Source: Oligoflexia bacterium
Lineage (GTDB): Bacteria; Bdellovibrionota; Bdellovibrionia; Bdellovibrionales; Bdellovibrionaceae
Reading direction: 5' to 3'
Length of the DNA stretch: 64,000 bases
Assembly (NCBI GenBank): GCA_016861345.1
Contig: BOLD01000009.1
Span: 1-64,000 of the forward strand
Part shown: piece by piece, positions 38,288 through 49,715 of the stretch
Position numbering within the stretch: the first letter of the stretch is position 1
Layout of the letters: each line of letters starts with the position of its first letter
Program-made: the position numbers and the translations under genes
The notes under the pieces: generated by a model
What the model saw: the letters and a program-made list of their open reading frames with translations, nothing else
What the model was told of the DNA's origin: nothing
Databases searched by the model: none

Positions 38288-39037
38288 TTATAAAACAATA
38301 CCGCCATCGACACTGAGCACAGTTCCGTTCACATAGGAAGCCTGCTCAGAGGAAAGATAAAGACATGCATTCGCAATATCACTTGTTTCGCCAAGTCGCT
38401 GAACGGGAACTTTTGCCGACATTTGGTCTAAAACCTCTTTCGGCATCGCCTTTGTCATCGCTGTCATAATGAAACCAGGAGCAATGGCGTTCACAGTCCA
38501 ACCCTTGCGACCAAGTTCTTTAGCCCAAGTCTTTGTCATTCCAATCACGCCGGATTTAGCCGCAGCATAGTTTGTTTGTCCAAAGTTACCGTACAATCCC
38601 ACCACGCTTGAAATGTTTACAATGCGCTTATGAGTTGAATTTGGATTGAATTTCTCAAGCAAGGCTTTTGTAACGTTAAAAAGCCCAGTCAGGTTCGTTG
38701 AAATCACCGCATCCCAATCTTCGCCAGTCATTTTGACAAATGATTTATCTCGAGTAATGCCAGCATTGTTAATCAAAACATCCACTGGCCAAGGCAAACT
38801 GGCAGCCGCCTGAGCGCAGGACTCGCGATTGCCGACATCCACTTTTGCGACGTGAAGTTGAGCTGAATACTGAGAAAGTTCAGCCTTAGCTGTATTGAGT
38901 GCCTGCTCTGAATAATCCCAAATAGAAACCTTGGCTCCTGCCGCCAAATACTGTCGAGTGATTTCAAAACCGATGCCTTGTGCGCCACCAGTTACGATCA
39001 CAGCTTTTTCATTAAAATTGAAAGTCATATTTGTCAT
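38288..39037 (-). CDS. FabG-like short-chain dehydrogenase/reductase
   Basis: VTGGAQGIGFEI; NNAGITRD; NYAAAKSGVIGMTKTWAKE. Confidence 0.9.
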   Translation of the reverse strand: MTNMTFNFNEKAVIVTGGAQGIGFEITRQYLAAGAKVSIWDYSEQALNTAKAELSQYSAQLHVAKVDVGNRESCAQAAASLPWPVDVLINNAGITRDKSFVKMTGEDWDAVISTNLTGLFNVTKALLEKFNPNSTHKRIVNISSVVGLYGNFGQTNYAAAKSGVIGMTKTWAKELGRKGWTVNAIAPGFIMTAMTKAMPKEVLDQMSAKVPVQRLGETSDIANACLYLSSEQASYVNGTVLSVDGGIVL

Positions 39038-39220
39038 AAAATTCCTCCGAAGAATGTAACGGCGACCTTGTCTCTCGAGTTATTGCACATGTCAAACATC
39101 TGCCTTATTTCACTCTTGATTCTCCGCGCATCTAGAGCAGTTACTCCACTTTTTCTTGCTTGCTATTTAGTCGATTTTCATTAAAAAGTTCTTCTCTACT
39201 TTTATGCTTCTGGAGGATTT

Positions 39221-40228
39221 ATGACAGAGGTTCGTCGCGCCACAATCAAGGGAACTGGAATGTATGTTCCAGAGAAAATTATTAAAAACGATTACTTCAA
39301 CAAGATGTACAACAAAGACATCGACACCTTCTTAAAAGAACAGCGCAATATTTTCGAACGTCACTACATGGAACCAAATCAGACAACTTCTGACTTAATC
39401 ATTCCTGCTGCTCAAGAGGCAATGAAGAACGCTGGGATCACAGCAAAGGATCTCGATCTCATTGTCGTTTCAACAGATACTCCTGATTATATTTCTCCCT
39501 CCACAGCAGCCGTTGTTCAATACAAGCTTCAAGCAACCAATGCAGGAACCTTTGACATTAACACTGCCTGCGCTGGATTTGTGGCCGCAGTGGATTTAGC
39601 CTCAAAATATATTGCTGCAGATTCAAAATATAAAAACATCCTTGTGGTTGGTGCCTATGCCATGTCCAAGTGGCTGAACTTTGATGATTTTAAAATTGCG
39701 ACTTTGTTTGCTGACGGCGCCAGCGCGGCGATCATCCAACCCAGCACAGATAATTCTGGAATTCTGGATAGCCAACTTTACACCGATGGCCAATACCATG
39801 ACTATATGGGAATCTATGCGGGCGGCAGCTACATGCCAGTGACACATGAAGTGATCGAGAAAAAAGGTCATCTTTTAAATTTTGCTAAAAAAATCCCGAT
39901 TGAAACAAACGGCACACACTGGCCGCGACTGACCAACATGATCTGTGATCGCATTCATCGCAAACCTTCAGACATCAATCATTTCATGCTCACGCAAATC
40001 AACATTAATAGCATCAACGAGGCCATGGATAACCTGAAAGTGCCTCGTACCAAATCACACAATGTGATGGATCGATTTGGATACACAGGTTCCGCAGCTG
40101 TCGGAATGTGTTTGGCTGACGCCGCACGAGTGCACAAATTGAAAAAAGGGGATTTGATCTTCATGCTCGGCTCCGGTGGTGGTCTTTCCATGGCTGCTCT
40201 CGCGATGGAGTGGAGTTATGACACTTAA
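39221..40228 (+). CDS. FabH-like (KAS III) condensing enzyme homologue
   Basis: DINTACAGFVAAVDLA (active Cys); GSGGGLSMAALAMEW; His/Asn of the triad replaced. Confidence 0.85.
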   Translation: MTEVRRATIKGTGMYVPEKIIKNDYFNKMYNKDIDTFLKEQRNIFERHYMEPNQTTSDLIIPAAQEAMKNAGITAKDLDLIVVSTDTPDYISPSTAAVVQYKLQATNAGTFDINTACAGFVAAVDLASKYIAADSKYKNILVVGAYAMSKWLNFDDFKIATLFADGASAAIIQPSTDNSGILDSQLYTDGQYHDYMGIYAGGSYMPVTHEVIEKKGHLLNFAKKIPIETNGTHWPRLTNMICDRIHRKPSDINHFMLTQININSINEAMDNLKVPRTKSHNVMDRFGYTGSAAVGMCLADAARVHKLKKGDLIFMLGSGGGLSMAALAMEWSYDT

Positions 40229-41720
40229 AACCCAAATCGAGTTAGACTGGCTCAAGCGCTGGAACATGTATTCTCCCGAAAGTGTCGCCCTGAAAGATGG
40301 GGACACTGGAGTTGATTACACATACAAAGAGTTTTTTGAAAACTCTTGCGCTGGTGCCCAGATCCTTTCTCAAGAATTTGAGATTCAAAAGGGCGACCGA
40401 GTTGCCGTTCTTTCGACAAACGAAATTGAATACGTCTTTTTATTTTTTGCACTTCAAAGATTGGGCGCCACCATGGTTCCCATCAATTTTCGACTGACTC
40501 AGCGAGAAGTCGAACACATTATTTCTGATTCCGATCCAAGTCTCATTGTTTATCAAGAGGCTTACTCTTCACTTGTTGGTCCATTCAAAGCAAAAAAATT
40601 GCTCCTTCAAGGACCCAACAGCTTCGCTGAAAAATTAACTCAAGCTCCGACATCTTTCACAGAATTTTTATCTGAAGAGGAAACGCCGGCACTGATCCTT
40701 TACACATCTGGCACGACAGGATCTCCAAAGGGAGCCATCATTTCTCATCGAATGATCTTTTGGAACTCAGTCAACACCATGCTTCGCTTAGATATTACTC
40801 AAAAAGACTGTGCTGTGATTTTTCTACCCTTCTTTCACACAGGGGGCTGGAATGTTCTGACAACACCAATCCTGCACCATGGTGGCAAAATTGTTTTCTT
40901 AAAAAAATTCGAGGCCGAAAAAATTCTTCATCTCAGCGAAAAAGAAAAAGCCACCATCATCTTCGGAGTTCCTACCACAATGGACATGATGGCTCGAACT
41001 GAACTCTTTAAAACCGTCAACTTGAAATCTGTTCGCTACGCTATTGTGGGCGGAGAACCCATGCCCATCCCGCTGATTCGAATTTGGGATGAAAAAGGTG
41101 TTCCCATTCGTCAAGGCTATGGACTGACTGAATTTGGACCCAATGTCTTTTCTCTGAACGAAAAAGATGCCATTCCCAAAATTGGCTCCATCGGGTTTCC
41201 CAATTTCTACATTGATGCCAAAATTGTTGATGATCATGGAAATGAACTCCCTCCGCACCAAGTGGGCGAACTGGTGCTCAAGGGTCCAATGTGTATGACC
41301 GGCTATTGGAACAACGAAAAAGCCACGCAAGAAACAATTCAAAAGGGATGGCTGCACACCGGCGATTTGGTTCGTAAGGACGAGGCCGGATATTATTACG
41401 TCGTGGGCCGAAAAAAAGACATGTACATCAGTGGGGGAGAAAATGTTTATCCTCCAGAACTCGAACAAGTCCTTCGAACCCTGCCCGGGATTCGAGATGT
41501 GGCTGTCATCGGAGTTCCTGATGAAAAGTGGGGCGAAGTGGGCAAGGCCTTTATCGTTCGAGAGCAAGAGAGCTTAACTCAAGAAGATGTGATTAACTTC
41601 TGTCAAAAGAATTTAGCCAGGTTTAAAATCCCCAAGCATATCGTTTTTGTTCCTGATCTGCCCAAAGGAGATTCTGGAAAAATTCTCAAACGGCAGTTAA
41701 AAGAAATGTACCCCAACTAA
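40218..41720 (+). CDS. AMP-dependent acyl-CoA synthetase/ligase
   Basis: ILYTSGTTGSPKGAI; GYGLTEFGP; GWLHTGDLVRKDEAGYYYVVGRKKDMYISGGENVYPPELE. Confidence 0.92.
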   Translation: MTLKTQIELDWLKRWNMYSPESVALKDGDTGVDYTYKEFFENSCAGAQILSQEFEIQKGDRVAVLSTNEIEYVFLFFALQRLGATMVPINFRLTQREVEHIISDSDPSLIVYQEAYSSLVGPFKAKKLLLQGPNSFAEKLTQAPTSFTEFLSEEETPALILYTSGTTGSPKGAIISHRMIFWNSVNTMLRLDITQKDCAVIFLPFFHTGGWNVLTTPILHHGGKIVFLKKFEAEKILHLSEKEKATIIFGVPTTMDMMARTELFKTVNLKSVRYAIVGGEPMPIPLIRIWDEKGVPIRQGYGLTEFGPNVFSLNEKDAIPKIGSIGFPNFYIDAKIVDDHGNELPPHQVGELVLKGPMCMTGYWNNEKATQETIQKGWLHTGDLVRKDEAGYYYVVGRKKDMYISGGENVYPPELEQVLRTLPGIRDVAVIGVPDEKWGEVGKAFIVREQESLTQEDVINFCQKNLARFKIPKHIVFVPDLPKGDSGKILKRQLKEMYPN

Positions 41721-42012
41721 AGAGCGCCCGTCGCAAGCACTTCATCCATGAATAGCCTTTAGGTTTCAAGCCTGAACTATCACAGACTGCATTCTAATGT
41801 TCTTAAGCCCGAGCCGGTCTTACGACCAGCCAAATGCCGATGAAACGAGATTCAAAAACTCGATGAGCCGGATCAGCAAAACTAACAATAAGACCAGAAT
41901 TCTGATCAAAATTCTGATTCTAGTCTCGAGTTTTTTCCTCCGTCGTCGATGAGAAATCACTTGGTGATTTTTCATGTGAGCCCCTTTCTGTTAAAAAGGA
42001 GTTCATCTTGAA

Positions 42013-42042
42013 CAGGCCTGCGACGAGCGGGCCTTTTCATTT
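42013..42042 (+). terminator. Intrinsic terminator-like hairpin AGGCCTGC-gacga-GCGGGCCT then TTT
   Basis: Stem-loop plus T stretch in a ~390-nt intergenic region. Confidence 0.55.
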
Positions 42043-42112
42043 CAAGAATTCAGCCACCCTCTATCTCAAATAAATACCGTTTCTATATTTCTCACGATCA
42101 AAATTCGGATAT

Positions 42113-42601
42113 TCATTTCGGATAGCGCGGAAACTGCGCCGGTCGATGAAAGAGATTCATATTATCGACAAAACAACATCGAAGCTCTTGTCTGCCGCTA
42201 AGTAATTGCAATGATGAGTAGGGGTAAGAAAATGCGTCCCGTACTAATCCTGCATTGACTGGATTTTGATAAATATACTCGTAAGTGATTTTATATTGGG
42301 GATATCCCAGAATCTGCTCTGAATGCAAATCGAGCTGGGGAATCTGACTGACCGCTTTCCAGCGAAGTTGCAATAAAAAAAACTCGCTGGTGGATTGGTG
42401 AAAATCCACCAACAAATGAAAATGATTCGTCATCATCACAAAAGCCCGGTAAGTGCATTGATGATCCGCCTGAAGATCATTAAAAACCTCAAGCCAAAAA
42501 GCCCAGGCCTCTTTCGGATTCATGTCCGCCCATCCGAGATCTGGGACTTTTCCGACAATGTGATAACAATTTTTCTTTGTAAAATTCGTATAAGGTCTCA
42601 T
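42113..42601 (-). mobile_element. RAYT / REP-associated Y1 tyrosine transposase (TnpA_REP-like)
   Basis: FVMMTNHFHLLVDF HUH-type motif; YEYIYQNPVNAGLV...YPYSS. Confidence 0.8.
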
Positions 42602-42661
42602 GCAGGTCTCAGCCGTGCGAAGATTACGCCAGAGCTGAGACCTCAGATTATTTTTTGAAAA

Positions 42662-43576
42662 TTAGCGAACGGGCGTTTGTGCATCACCCGCTTTTGGCAT
42701 CGAGCCTGGACCCATCATGCCCATGCCCCCAAGGCCTCTGGTACCAAACGGGCCATACATGCCCATTCCGGGGAACATGCCCATTGGCAGGCCCTCGCTA
42801 GCACAGGCCGTAACAAAATTTGAAATTTCAAAAGTCGAATTAAGATCTGGCTTTTGCACTGTCGTGACATAACTTGGATTCAATTCTTTATTTTCGCTTT
42901 TTAATTCACCACGGCGGATATCCATAATTCCTGCTGCTTGCATCATTAAATTACCGCATTCAGACGCATTCTGATGTCCCATTTTCTTCATCAATGGAGC
43001 AAGGCTGTCACAAGCCTTCTTGTCATAGAAAACATTTCCTTTAGCTTGACCTTTATCATCCATCCAGTGAGTAATTTGCTCCGTCTTGCAGTCTTCTCCA
43101 GTTCCCGTAAAGCGAGTCTCATATGACTTACTGACCGGCATTTCCCCCAATTTAGCTTTAGAATTTTTAGCCCACTCTTCTTGCTGTTTTTTCTGAGCAG
43201 CCATATCAAAATCACTAACAATGGAGGCAAGCTGTCCATTTTTTCTTGTTACATGGATCGTTTTTCTGACCTCAACAATCTCAGTAACATACTTGCCTTC
43301 GACTAATTTCATTCTTGGTTCTTTGACTTTATAAGTAATCGTCTCCACACCGTCTTTGGTTTCTTGGCTCACTATTCGACTTTTATCCGAGATTTGTGTA
43401 TTTCCACTCCAGTCAAAAAACAGTGCGGGCAACAGGTACTTTCCATCTTTACCAGCGCCGTGATAGGTGTCTGTCACATGCATGTTAGCTTGGGCAATGC
43501 AGGCACTTGAACTTAAATAAGTCGCATTTGCTTGAGCAACAAAACCGATGACAGTGAACATAAAAATATATTTCAT
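42662..43576 (-). CDS. Secreted protein of unknown function
   Basis: Signal peptide MKYIFMFTVIGFVAQANA; Met/Gly/Pro-rich C-terminus. Confidence 0.6.
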   Translation of the reverse strand: MKYIFMFTVIGFVAQANATYLSSSACIAQANMHVTDTYHGAGKDGKYLLPALFFDWSGNTQISDKSRIVSQETKDGVETITYKVKEPRMKLVEGKYVTEIVEVRKTIHVTRKNGQLASIVSDFDMAAQKKQQEEWAKNSKAKLGEMPVSKSYETRFTGTGEDCKTEQITHWMDDKGQAKGNVFYDKKACDSLAPLMKKMGHQNASECGNLMMQAAGIMDIRRGELKSENKELNPSYVTTVQKPDLNSTFEISNFVTACASEGLPMGMFPGMGMYGPFGTRGLGGMGMMGPGSMPKAGDAQTPVR

Positions 43577-43721
43577 TTTTTAAATCTCCTTTATAAATTC
43601 CACTTAAATCCTTGAATAGAATACCCCCCCCCGATGCAGAGTTACAACTTGGACTAGACTTTGGTTTATTGTTGGTCTGGTCCAAATAGATGTGCTAAGA
43701 CTCATTTGAGATACTTTGGTT

Positions 43722-44204
43722 ATGAAATTATTTGTAACACGCATATTATTCTTAACTTCACTCTTCTTCGTGGTCGGATGCCAGACCACCCCTCTTGCTC
43801 AGTACAAACAAGTTCGTGTGGGGATGGAAAAATTTGAAGTGCTTGAGTTGATGGGAAGCCCTCAAAGAAATATCCGCGCAAGTGGAGTCGATAAGTGGAC
43901 CTACATTTTTTATGATCAAAGCCATCGATATCAGCGTGAAGTGCATTTTAAGAATGATCGTGCCATCTATGTGGGTGAGCCTGTAAAACCAAAAGTCACC
44001 GCCGAACAGACTGATTCAATGAACGATCGCGTGAATAAAAATATTGAGCAACAAAATGAACGGCAACGACTTGAAGTTGTCCCAGGTCAAAAAAGCCCCG
44101 CTTCTGAAAATGGATCTTCACCGATTAAAGTTCCTGTTGAGGAGATTCTGAACACGCCAGAAAGCTCAAAGGGTCCTAAGCCAATTTATACCGAGATTAA
44201 ATAA
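43722..44204 (+). CDS. SmpA/BamE-like lipoprotein
   Basis: Lipobox FVVGC; YKQVRVGMEKFEVLELMGSPQ...DKWTYIFYD. Confidence 0.72.
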   Translation: MKLFVTRILFLTSLFFVVGCQTTPLAQYKQVRVGMEKFEVLELMGSPQRNIRASGVDKWTYIFYDQSHRYQREVHFKNDRAIYVGEPVKPKVTAEQTDSMNDRVNKNIEQQNERQRLEVVPGQKSPASENGSSPIKVPVEEILNTPESSKGPKPIYTEIK

Positions 44205-44206
44205 AA

Positions 44207-44800
44207 TTATTTCTGCAGAATTATGTTTGGCGACTCGCCAATCGGACGACCCTCTGATTTTGCATCAGATTTTTTCTTTGGCTTCACTGGCGCCACGGCT
44301 TGGGGTCCACCATACTGCTGCTGCATGCGCTTTAAATTGCGGTCTAGACGACCATCAATACCCAGCTGGGCTTCCATTTCATCTAAAGTTTTCAGTTCAA
44401 TCACTTCGTATTGTCGCTCTTCTTTTAAGCCCCGCTCAGGAAAGCGGTACTTGAGAAGTGCGCTCTGCTTTTCATACTCCAGAACAGCATCTCGATATTC
44501 TTTATATTCAGACACCAATTCTTTTACAATATCTGGAACCCGAGGACTGTCCGCAGGCAATTTCTTCTTTTCTTCAATTAATCGGTTAATATTTGTTTGC
44601 TTAGCATTCACTTTTGACTCGAGCATCCCGATACGCCCCTGAAGCTCCACCCATTCTGGCTGTCTTTTGTCTTCGGGTTTGGCTCCCTTTTGGTCCGCTT
44701 GTTTTTCATCTGCTTGAGCTTCTTTACCCGCATCTTCGCTGGCAAGGACAAGATTCGACATTAAAACCAAGGTCGCAAAAATAAATTTAAGAATAGACAT
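44207..44800 (-). CDS. Secreted coiled-coil protein of unknown function
   Basis: Signal peptide then charged helical region. Confidence 0.55.
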   Translation of the reverse strand: MSILKFIFATLVLMSNLVLASEDAGKEAQADEKQADQKGAKPEDKRQPEWVELQGRIGMLESKVNAKQTNINRLIEEKKKLPADSPRVPDIVKELVSEYKEYRDAVLEYEKQSALLKYRFPERGLKEERQYEVIELKTLDEMEAQLGIDGRLDRNLKRMQQQYGGPQAVAPVKPKKKSDAKSEGRPIGESPNIILQK

Positions 44801-45617
44801 GCTGACTCCAAGTGAACTTCATTTTAAGAGGCATTATTCTTCGAACCAATATACTTGCCTTTACCGGATTGAGATTATCCAAAACAAGGCGCCCGCCCCG
44901 CACCCGCGCCATGATCTCATCGACATCCCACTTCATCTTAGGATCATCCAACACTTCACGTAGCTTTTCTCGAATCTCGCTATAATCAAGCCCTTCAATA
45001 ATGATCGAATAGGAAAGTGGATTGGCACCGGTCTCTGAATTTCCGTAGTCTCGAATTTCTTGAATCATTTTCGCGGACGACTGTGGCTCCTCGATAACTT
45101 GATCATCCTCTGGCTGATTTTCTTCCGGAAAAATAGACTGAAATTCTGTATTCACAGGCTCTTCAGAAGACTCTTGAGCAGGTTGCACATTGACAGCTTG
45201 CTCATTGATAGACGGCTCTCCCGCAGACTGATCAATAGCAGACTGTTCATACGTTGACTCAGTAGAATCTTGCTCCGTGGGTTCTTGCTGAGTGTATCCA
45301 TCATGCAAAGAATCTGAATTTTCTGCGTTGATCACTTGACTCATTTGGTCTGCAAGCGGCTCGTCTGATGAAGGCTCTGCGGCAGAGGCCTCTTCGACAT
45401 GGGGAACTTCAACTATTGACTGATCCTCTTGAAGAGGCAGGCCCTCAAACTGTCCCGCGGCCTGCTCACTTTGATACTCGATGGTGACATGGGTTTCAGA
45501 TGGAACATGGATCTGTCCATCAACATCAACTGATAAAACCGTAGCGCAGCCTGGACAATTTACCAATCCAAAATCTTGGTCAATCTGGGCTCCGCATTTG
45601 GGACAAGATAAACTCAA
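44787..45617 (-). CDS. Zinc-ribbon protein with long acidic linker
   Basis: CPKCGAQIDQDFGLVNCPGC; Glu/Ser/Gln-rich middle. Confidence 0.65.
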   Translation of the reverse strand: MSLSCPKCGAQIDQDFGLVNCPGCATVLSVDVDGQIHVPSETHVTIEYQSEQAAGQFEGLPLQEDQSIVEVPHVEEASAAEPSSDEPLADQMSQVINAENSDSLHDGYTQQEPTEQDSTESTYEQSAIDQSAGEPSINEQAVNVQPAQESSEEPVNTEFQSIFPEENQPEDDQVIEEPQSSAKMIQEIRDYGNSETGANPLSYSIIIEGLDYSEIREKLREVLDDPKMKWDVDEIMARVRGGRLVLDNLNPVKASILVRRIMPLKMKFTWSQHVYS

Positions 45618-45632
45618 ATGAGCTCCTTGGTC

Positions 45633-48347
45633 TTATCTCTTCTTTGCTTTTTCCATTTGTCGTCGTTGTTCACGATTCATGGGGCGACTTGAATCCTCAG
45701 GTGGTGGTCCCGCAGTCATTCTCATGCGCTGCCGGCCACCTTGTACTGGCGCATCTGTGCCCAATTCCCGCTGTGGTGGGGGCGGCGGAGGAGGCGGCGA
45801 CCGAATCGCTCCACCTGCAGAAGATTCGTCCGCACCGTGATAGTTCAACTCGTCCATGTCAGGCGCTTGAAGCATATCTTCCATCGCCTTGGCCTGATCT
45901 TGGGAAACAATCTGAACTTTTAAGAGCTTTTCAATGGCATCAGATTTAATTTGACTGTTTAAAGCATCAAAAGCGGCAAAGGCCTCTTTCTTATACTCGA
46001 TCAAAGGATCTTTTTGAGCATAACCGCGAAGATTAATACCCTCTTTGATCCGATCAATTTTCGCCAAATGTTCTTTCCAGCGCTGGTCAATGGCCTGAAG
46101 CAGAATCATCTTTTGAATTTGCTCGTAATAAGGACCAAGATTTCCTTTTTGATGATCAAAAATATCCTTTACGGCCTTTGAAACCGAATCCGTCAAAATC
46201 TGACCATCAATATGAGGGAAACTTTGGAAATCAATTTTCAAACCAAATTGCTGCTGTAGAGCTGTGTTGAGTCCATCCAGGTTCCAATGTTCTTTCTTCA
46301 CTTCTTCAGGAATATGAAGATCCAGAATGTTGGAAGTCACATCTCCCAACATATCAAGATAAGTTCTATCGATACTTTCTCCGCGCAGGATTTGCTTTCG
46401 CATTCCGTAAATGATCGTGCGCTGTTGGTTCATGACGTTGTCATAATCCAAAAGATGCTTACGAATATCAAAGTTGTGCCCTTCAACTTTTCTTTGCGCT
46501 CCTTCAATCGATCGTGAAACCATACCTGCAGTGATAGGCTCATCTTCTGGAACATTGAGACGATCCATAATTTTCTGGATCATTTCCCCGTTAAAGATTC
46601 TCATCAAATTATCTTCAAGAGAAAGATAGAACATTGAAGCCCCAGGATCTCCCTGGCGACCCGCACGACCTCGAAGCTGATTGTCGATACGTCGAGATTC
46701 ATGTCGTTCAGTACCGATAATGTAAAGACCACCGGCAGCTAAGACCTCTTCTTTTTCTTTTTCACATTGAGCTTTGTACTTTTTCAGAGCTTCTTCAAAC
46801 TCGGGCCCCTCGTCAGCGCCAACTGCTCGCTTAGCCATCATTTCAGCATTACCGCCCAGAACGATGTCGGTTCCACGACCTGCCATATTTGTGGCAATAG
46901 TCACAGCTCCCTTGCGACCGGCCTGAGCGACGATCTCAGCCTCTCTCTCGTGGTGTTTCGCATTAAGAACTTCGTGACGAACGCCCTCTTGCTTTAAAAA
47001 TCGAGAAAGAAGTTCTGATTTCTCAATCGAAACTGTTCCGACCAGTACGGGCTGACCTTTTTCGTGGCGAGCCTTAATATCTAGACCAATTGCTTTGAAC
47101 TTTGCTTTCTCAGTTTTGTAAACCACATCGTCATGATCAAGACGACGAATGGGCTTGTTCGTTGGAATCACAGACACATCAAGGTTATAAATTTTCTTAA
47201 ACTCGACAGCTTCTGTATCCGCAGTTCCCGTCATTCCCGACAGTTTCTTGTACATACGGAAATAATTTTGGAAGGTGATTGTCGCTAAAGTTTGGTTTTC
47301 ATTTTTAACTGTAACGCCCTCTTTTGCCTCGATCGCCTGATGAAGACCATCGGACCAGCGACGTCCCGGCATCAATCGACCCGTGAACTCATCGACGATC
47401 ACGATCTCGCCATCTTTAATCATGTACTCAACATCAAGTCGGTACAAATGATAGGCCTTCAAACCCTGATAAATCAGGTGAAGCAGTTCAATGTGCTGAG
47501 GATCGTAAAGATTCTCAATTCCAAGAAGCTCTTCAACTTTTGCATTTCCATCATCAGTTAAAGAAGCCGTCTTTGACTTTTCTTCCATAGTGAAATGCTT
47601 ATCGCGCACCAAGTGAGGAATAATCTTATTCACCTCAACGTATTTGTCTGTTGAGGCCTCGGCAGGACCAGAAATAATGAGCGGAGTTCTCGCCTCGTCG
47701 ATCAAAATCGAGTCACACTCGTCCACAATGGCGAAATTTAATTCTCGCTGAACCATCTCTTCGAGAGAGAACTTCATGTTGTCCCGAAGATAATCAAAAC
47801 CTAATTCATTGTTTGTCGCATAGGTAATGTCACTGTTGTAAGCTTCGCGACGTTCAGAATCATCTAAATCATGGACAATAATTCCAACGGTCAGCCCCAA
47901 CCACTTGTATAACCGACCCATCCACTCGGCATCACGACGAGCCAGATAATCATTCACAGTGACAACGTGAACACCCTTTCCACTGAGAGCATTGAGATAC
48001 ACCGGCAAGGTTGCAACAAGAGTTTTTCCCTCTCCCGTTCTCATCTCAGAAATTTTTCCCTGATGTTGAATGATTCCACCAATGAGCTGAACATCATAGT
48101 GTCGCATTCCCAAAACCCGTTTTGAGGCCTCTCGACAAACAGCAAAAGCTTCAGGAAGAATTTGATCAAGAGTTTCGCCCTTTTGTAATCGGGCTTTGAA
48201 CTCTGGAGTTTTTGCTTTGAGTTGATCGTCGCTTAATTCTTTTAGAGCTGGCTCGTAGGAATTAATTTTATCAACGATGGGTTTGAGCGTTTTCATTTCA
48301 CGCTCGTGCTTTGTTCCGAATATTGCTTTAAGTACTGAATTCATCAT
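45633..48347 (-). CDS. secA: Preprotein translocase ATPase SecA
   Basis: [62 protein letters not shown]. Confidence 0.97.
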   Translation of the reverse strand: MMNSVLKAIFGTKHEREMKTLKPIVDKINSYEPALKELSDDQLKAKTPEFKARLQKGETLDQILPEAFAVCREASKRVLGMRHYDVQLIGGIIQHQGKISEMRTGEGKTLVATLPVYLNALSGKGVHVVTVNDYLARRDAEWMGRLYKWLGLTVGIIVHDLDDSERREAYNSDITYATNNELGFDYLRDNMKFSLEEMVQRELNFAIVDECDSILIDEARTPLIISGPAEASTDKYVEVNKIIPHLVRDKHFTMEEKSKTASLTDDGNAKVEELLGIENLYDPQHIELLHLIYQGLKAYHLYRLDVEYMIKDGEIVIVDEFTGRLMPGRRWSDGLHQAIEAKEGVTVKNENQTLATITFQNYFRMYKKLSGMTGTADTEAVEFKKIYNLDVSVIPTNKPIRRLDHDDVVYKTEKAKFKAIGLDIKARHEKGQPVLVGTVSIEKSELLSRFLKQEGVRHEVLNAKHHEREAEIVAQAGRKGAVTIATNMAGRGTDIVLGGNAEMMAKRAVGADEGPEFEEALKKYKAQCEKEKEEVLAAGGLYIIGTERHESRRIDNQLRGRAGRQGDPGASMFYLSLEDNLMRIFNGEMIQKIMDRLNVPEDEPITAGMVSRSIEGAQRKVEGHNFDIRKHLLDYDNVMNQQRTIIYGMRKQILRGESIDRTYLDMLGDVTSNILDLHIPEEVKKEHWNLDGLNTALQQQFGLKIDFQSFPHIDGQILTDSVSKAVKDIFDHQKGNLGPYYEQIQKMILLQAIDQRWKEHLAKIDRIKEGINLRGYAQKDPLIEYKKEAFAAFDALNSQIKSDAIEKLLKVQIVSQDQAKAMEDMLQAPDMDELNYHGADESSAGGAIRSPPPPPPPPQRELGTDAPVQGGRQRMRMTAGPPPEDSSRPMNREQRRQMEKAKKR

Positions 48348-48359
48348 AAGAAATTCAGT

Positions 48360-48929
48360 CTAGAGCTTACCCCAGGGAATGTCGAGAAATGAAGGGTCGA
48401 GTTCTTTTCTACGATGCAACTGCCCGATGGCTTCATAGAGAACCACCGCCACCGCAGTGGCCACATTCAAACCACGGGCTGGACCCAAGAGAGGAATCAG
48501 AAGACAGTTTTCTTTATTGCTCTGCATTAAGTCATCGGGAAGACCCTTGGTTTCCTTACCAAAGACAAACCAATCCCCGATTTGATAATCCACATCGTAA
48601 TAAGATTTATCTGCCTTCGCTGAAAAATAAAACACCCGCTTGGGGTTTTGAATTTCTTTTTGCCAAGTTGCGATGTCTGGGTGGTGAGTCCAGGTCAGGT
48701 ACTCCCAATAATCCAAGCCTGCTCTTTTCAAATTTTTATCTGTAATTCGAAATCCCAGATCGCCAATCAAGTGCATATCCGAATGAGTGCCCACGCAAGT
48801 GCGACCAATGTTCCCGGTATTTTGGGGAATTTCGGGTTCCACTAAAGCCACATGAAACAAATGTGGCTTTGCAACGTGGGGACGACCATGTGTAAGGACT
48901 TTATCAGCCCAAGTATCGAACGACCTCAT
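48360..48929 (-). CDS. trmL: tRNA (cytidine(34)-2'-O)-methyltransferase, SPOUT family
   Basis: LVEPEIPQNTGNIGRTCVGT; FGKETKGLP; LNVATAVAVVLYEA. Confidence 0.88.
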   Translation of the reverse strand: MRSFDTWADKVLTHGRPHVAKPHLFHVALVEPEIPQNTGNIGRTCVGTHSDMHLIGDLGFRITDKNLKRAGLDYWEYLTWTHHPDIATWQKEIQNPKRVFYFSAKADKSYYDVDYQIGDWFVFGKETKGLPDDLMQSNKENCLLIPLLGPARGLNVATAVAVVLYEAIGQLHRRKELDPSFLDIPWGKL

Positions 48930-49500
48930 GACCCAGCTTGGATAGCGCAAGCCGACGGCCTTTATCAACGATTAACTCAAGTTTCATCAACTCTCGATAG
49001 AGCGGCAAATCAATTGGAACAATTTCTCGCCCCACTGTTGCCCCTAAACGCTGAATATAAACTCGCTGTCTCTCAGTCAGCTTCTCTGTCAAAGCTGGCT
49101 CTTTCTCAAGAGACTCTTTCCAGTTTCCACCCTCAATGAGAACAGCATTTTTCGGAAGTTGCGTCGGATTTAAAACATAAACCCAAGCTCGAACCACTCC
49201 GTTTGCCGTCACAACTTCTTTTTCTTTTCGAAAATACAGGCTCTTCTCCGGGTCTTGAATATTATAGCCATGGAACTGATCCAATAGTCCCACCAAAACC
49301 TCAGAGGCCTGGACGGTGATAACCTCACCCGGGATTGAGTCCAAACCACCCTCGACAACGACAGGAAAGCCTACCTTTAATCGATAGGCCTTGGCCTGAA
49401 GCGCACCAGGCATCTTTTCGACGATAAAATCTTTGATTTTTTGAAAGTGAACAAGGCCTTCTGTCAAAGACCCATACACAAAAAACTTCATTTCCGTCAT
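48904..49500 (-). CDS. Gamma-glutamylcyclotransferase/AIG2-like protein
   Basis: FFVYGSLTEGLVHF...AKAYRLKVGFPVVVEGG...GEVITV. Confidence 0.8.
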   Translation of the reverse strand: MTEMKFFVYGSLTEGLVHFQKIKDFIVEKMPGALQAKAYRLKVGFPVVVEGGLDSIPGEVITVQASEVLVGLLDQFHGYNIQDPEKSLYFRKEKEVVTANGVVRAWVYVLNPTQLPKNAVLIEGGNWKESLEKEPALTEKLTERQRVYIQRLGATVGREIVPIDLPLYRELMKLELIVDKGRRLALSKLGHEVVRYLG

Positions 49501-49715
49501 CGAATCCCCCCTCTGAAATCCATTGACTGATGTAAAAGTCTTATTTGGAGCGGCACTGTTACCAAAATCACACAGCGCCCGCAACCATTAATCGAGCCAC
49601 AGCTCTAGGGAATTCTTCGATTCAAATACTTAATGATCTGCGTTAGGAATTTTTCTAATGACAGCCCCGGTGACATAAAATGTATTTTTGATAATTGATT
49701 CAAAACGGGGTGTCT

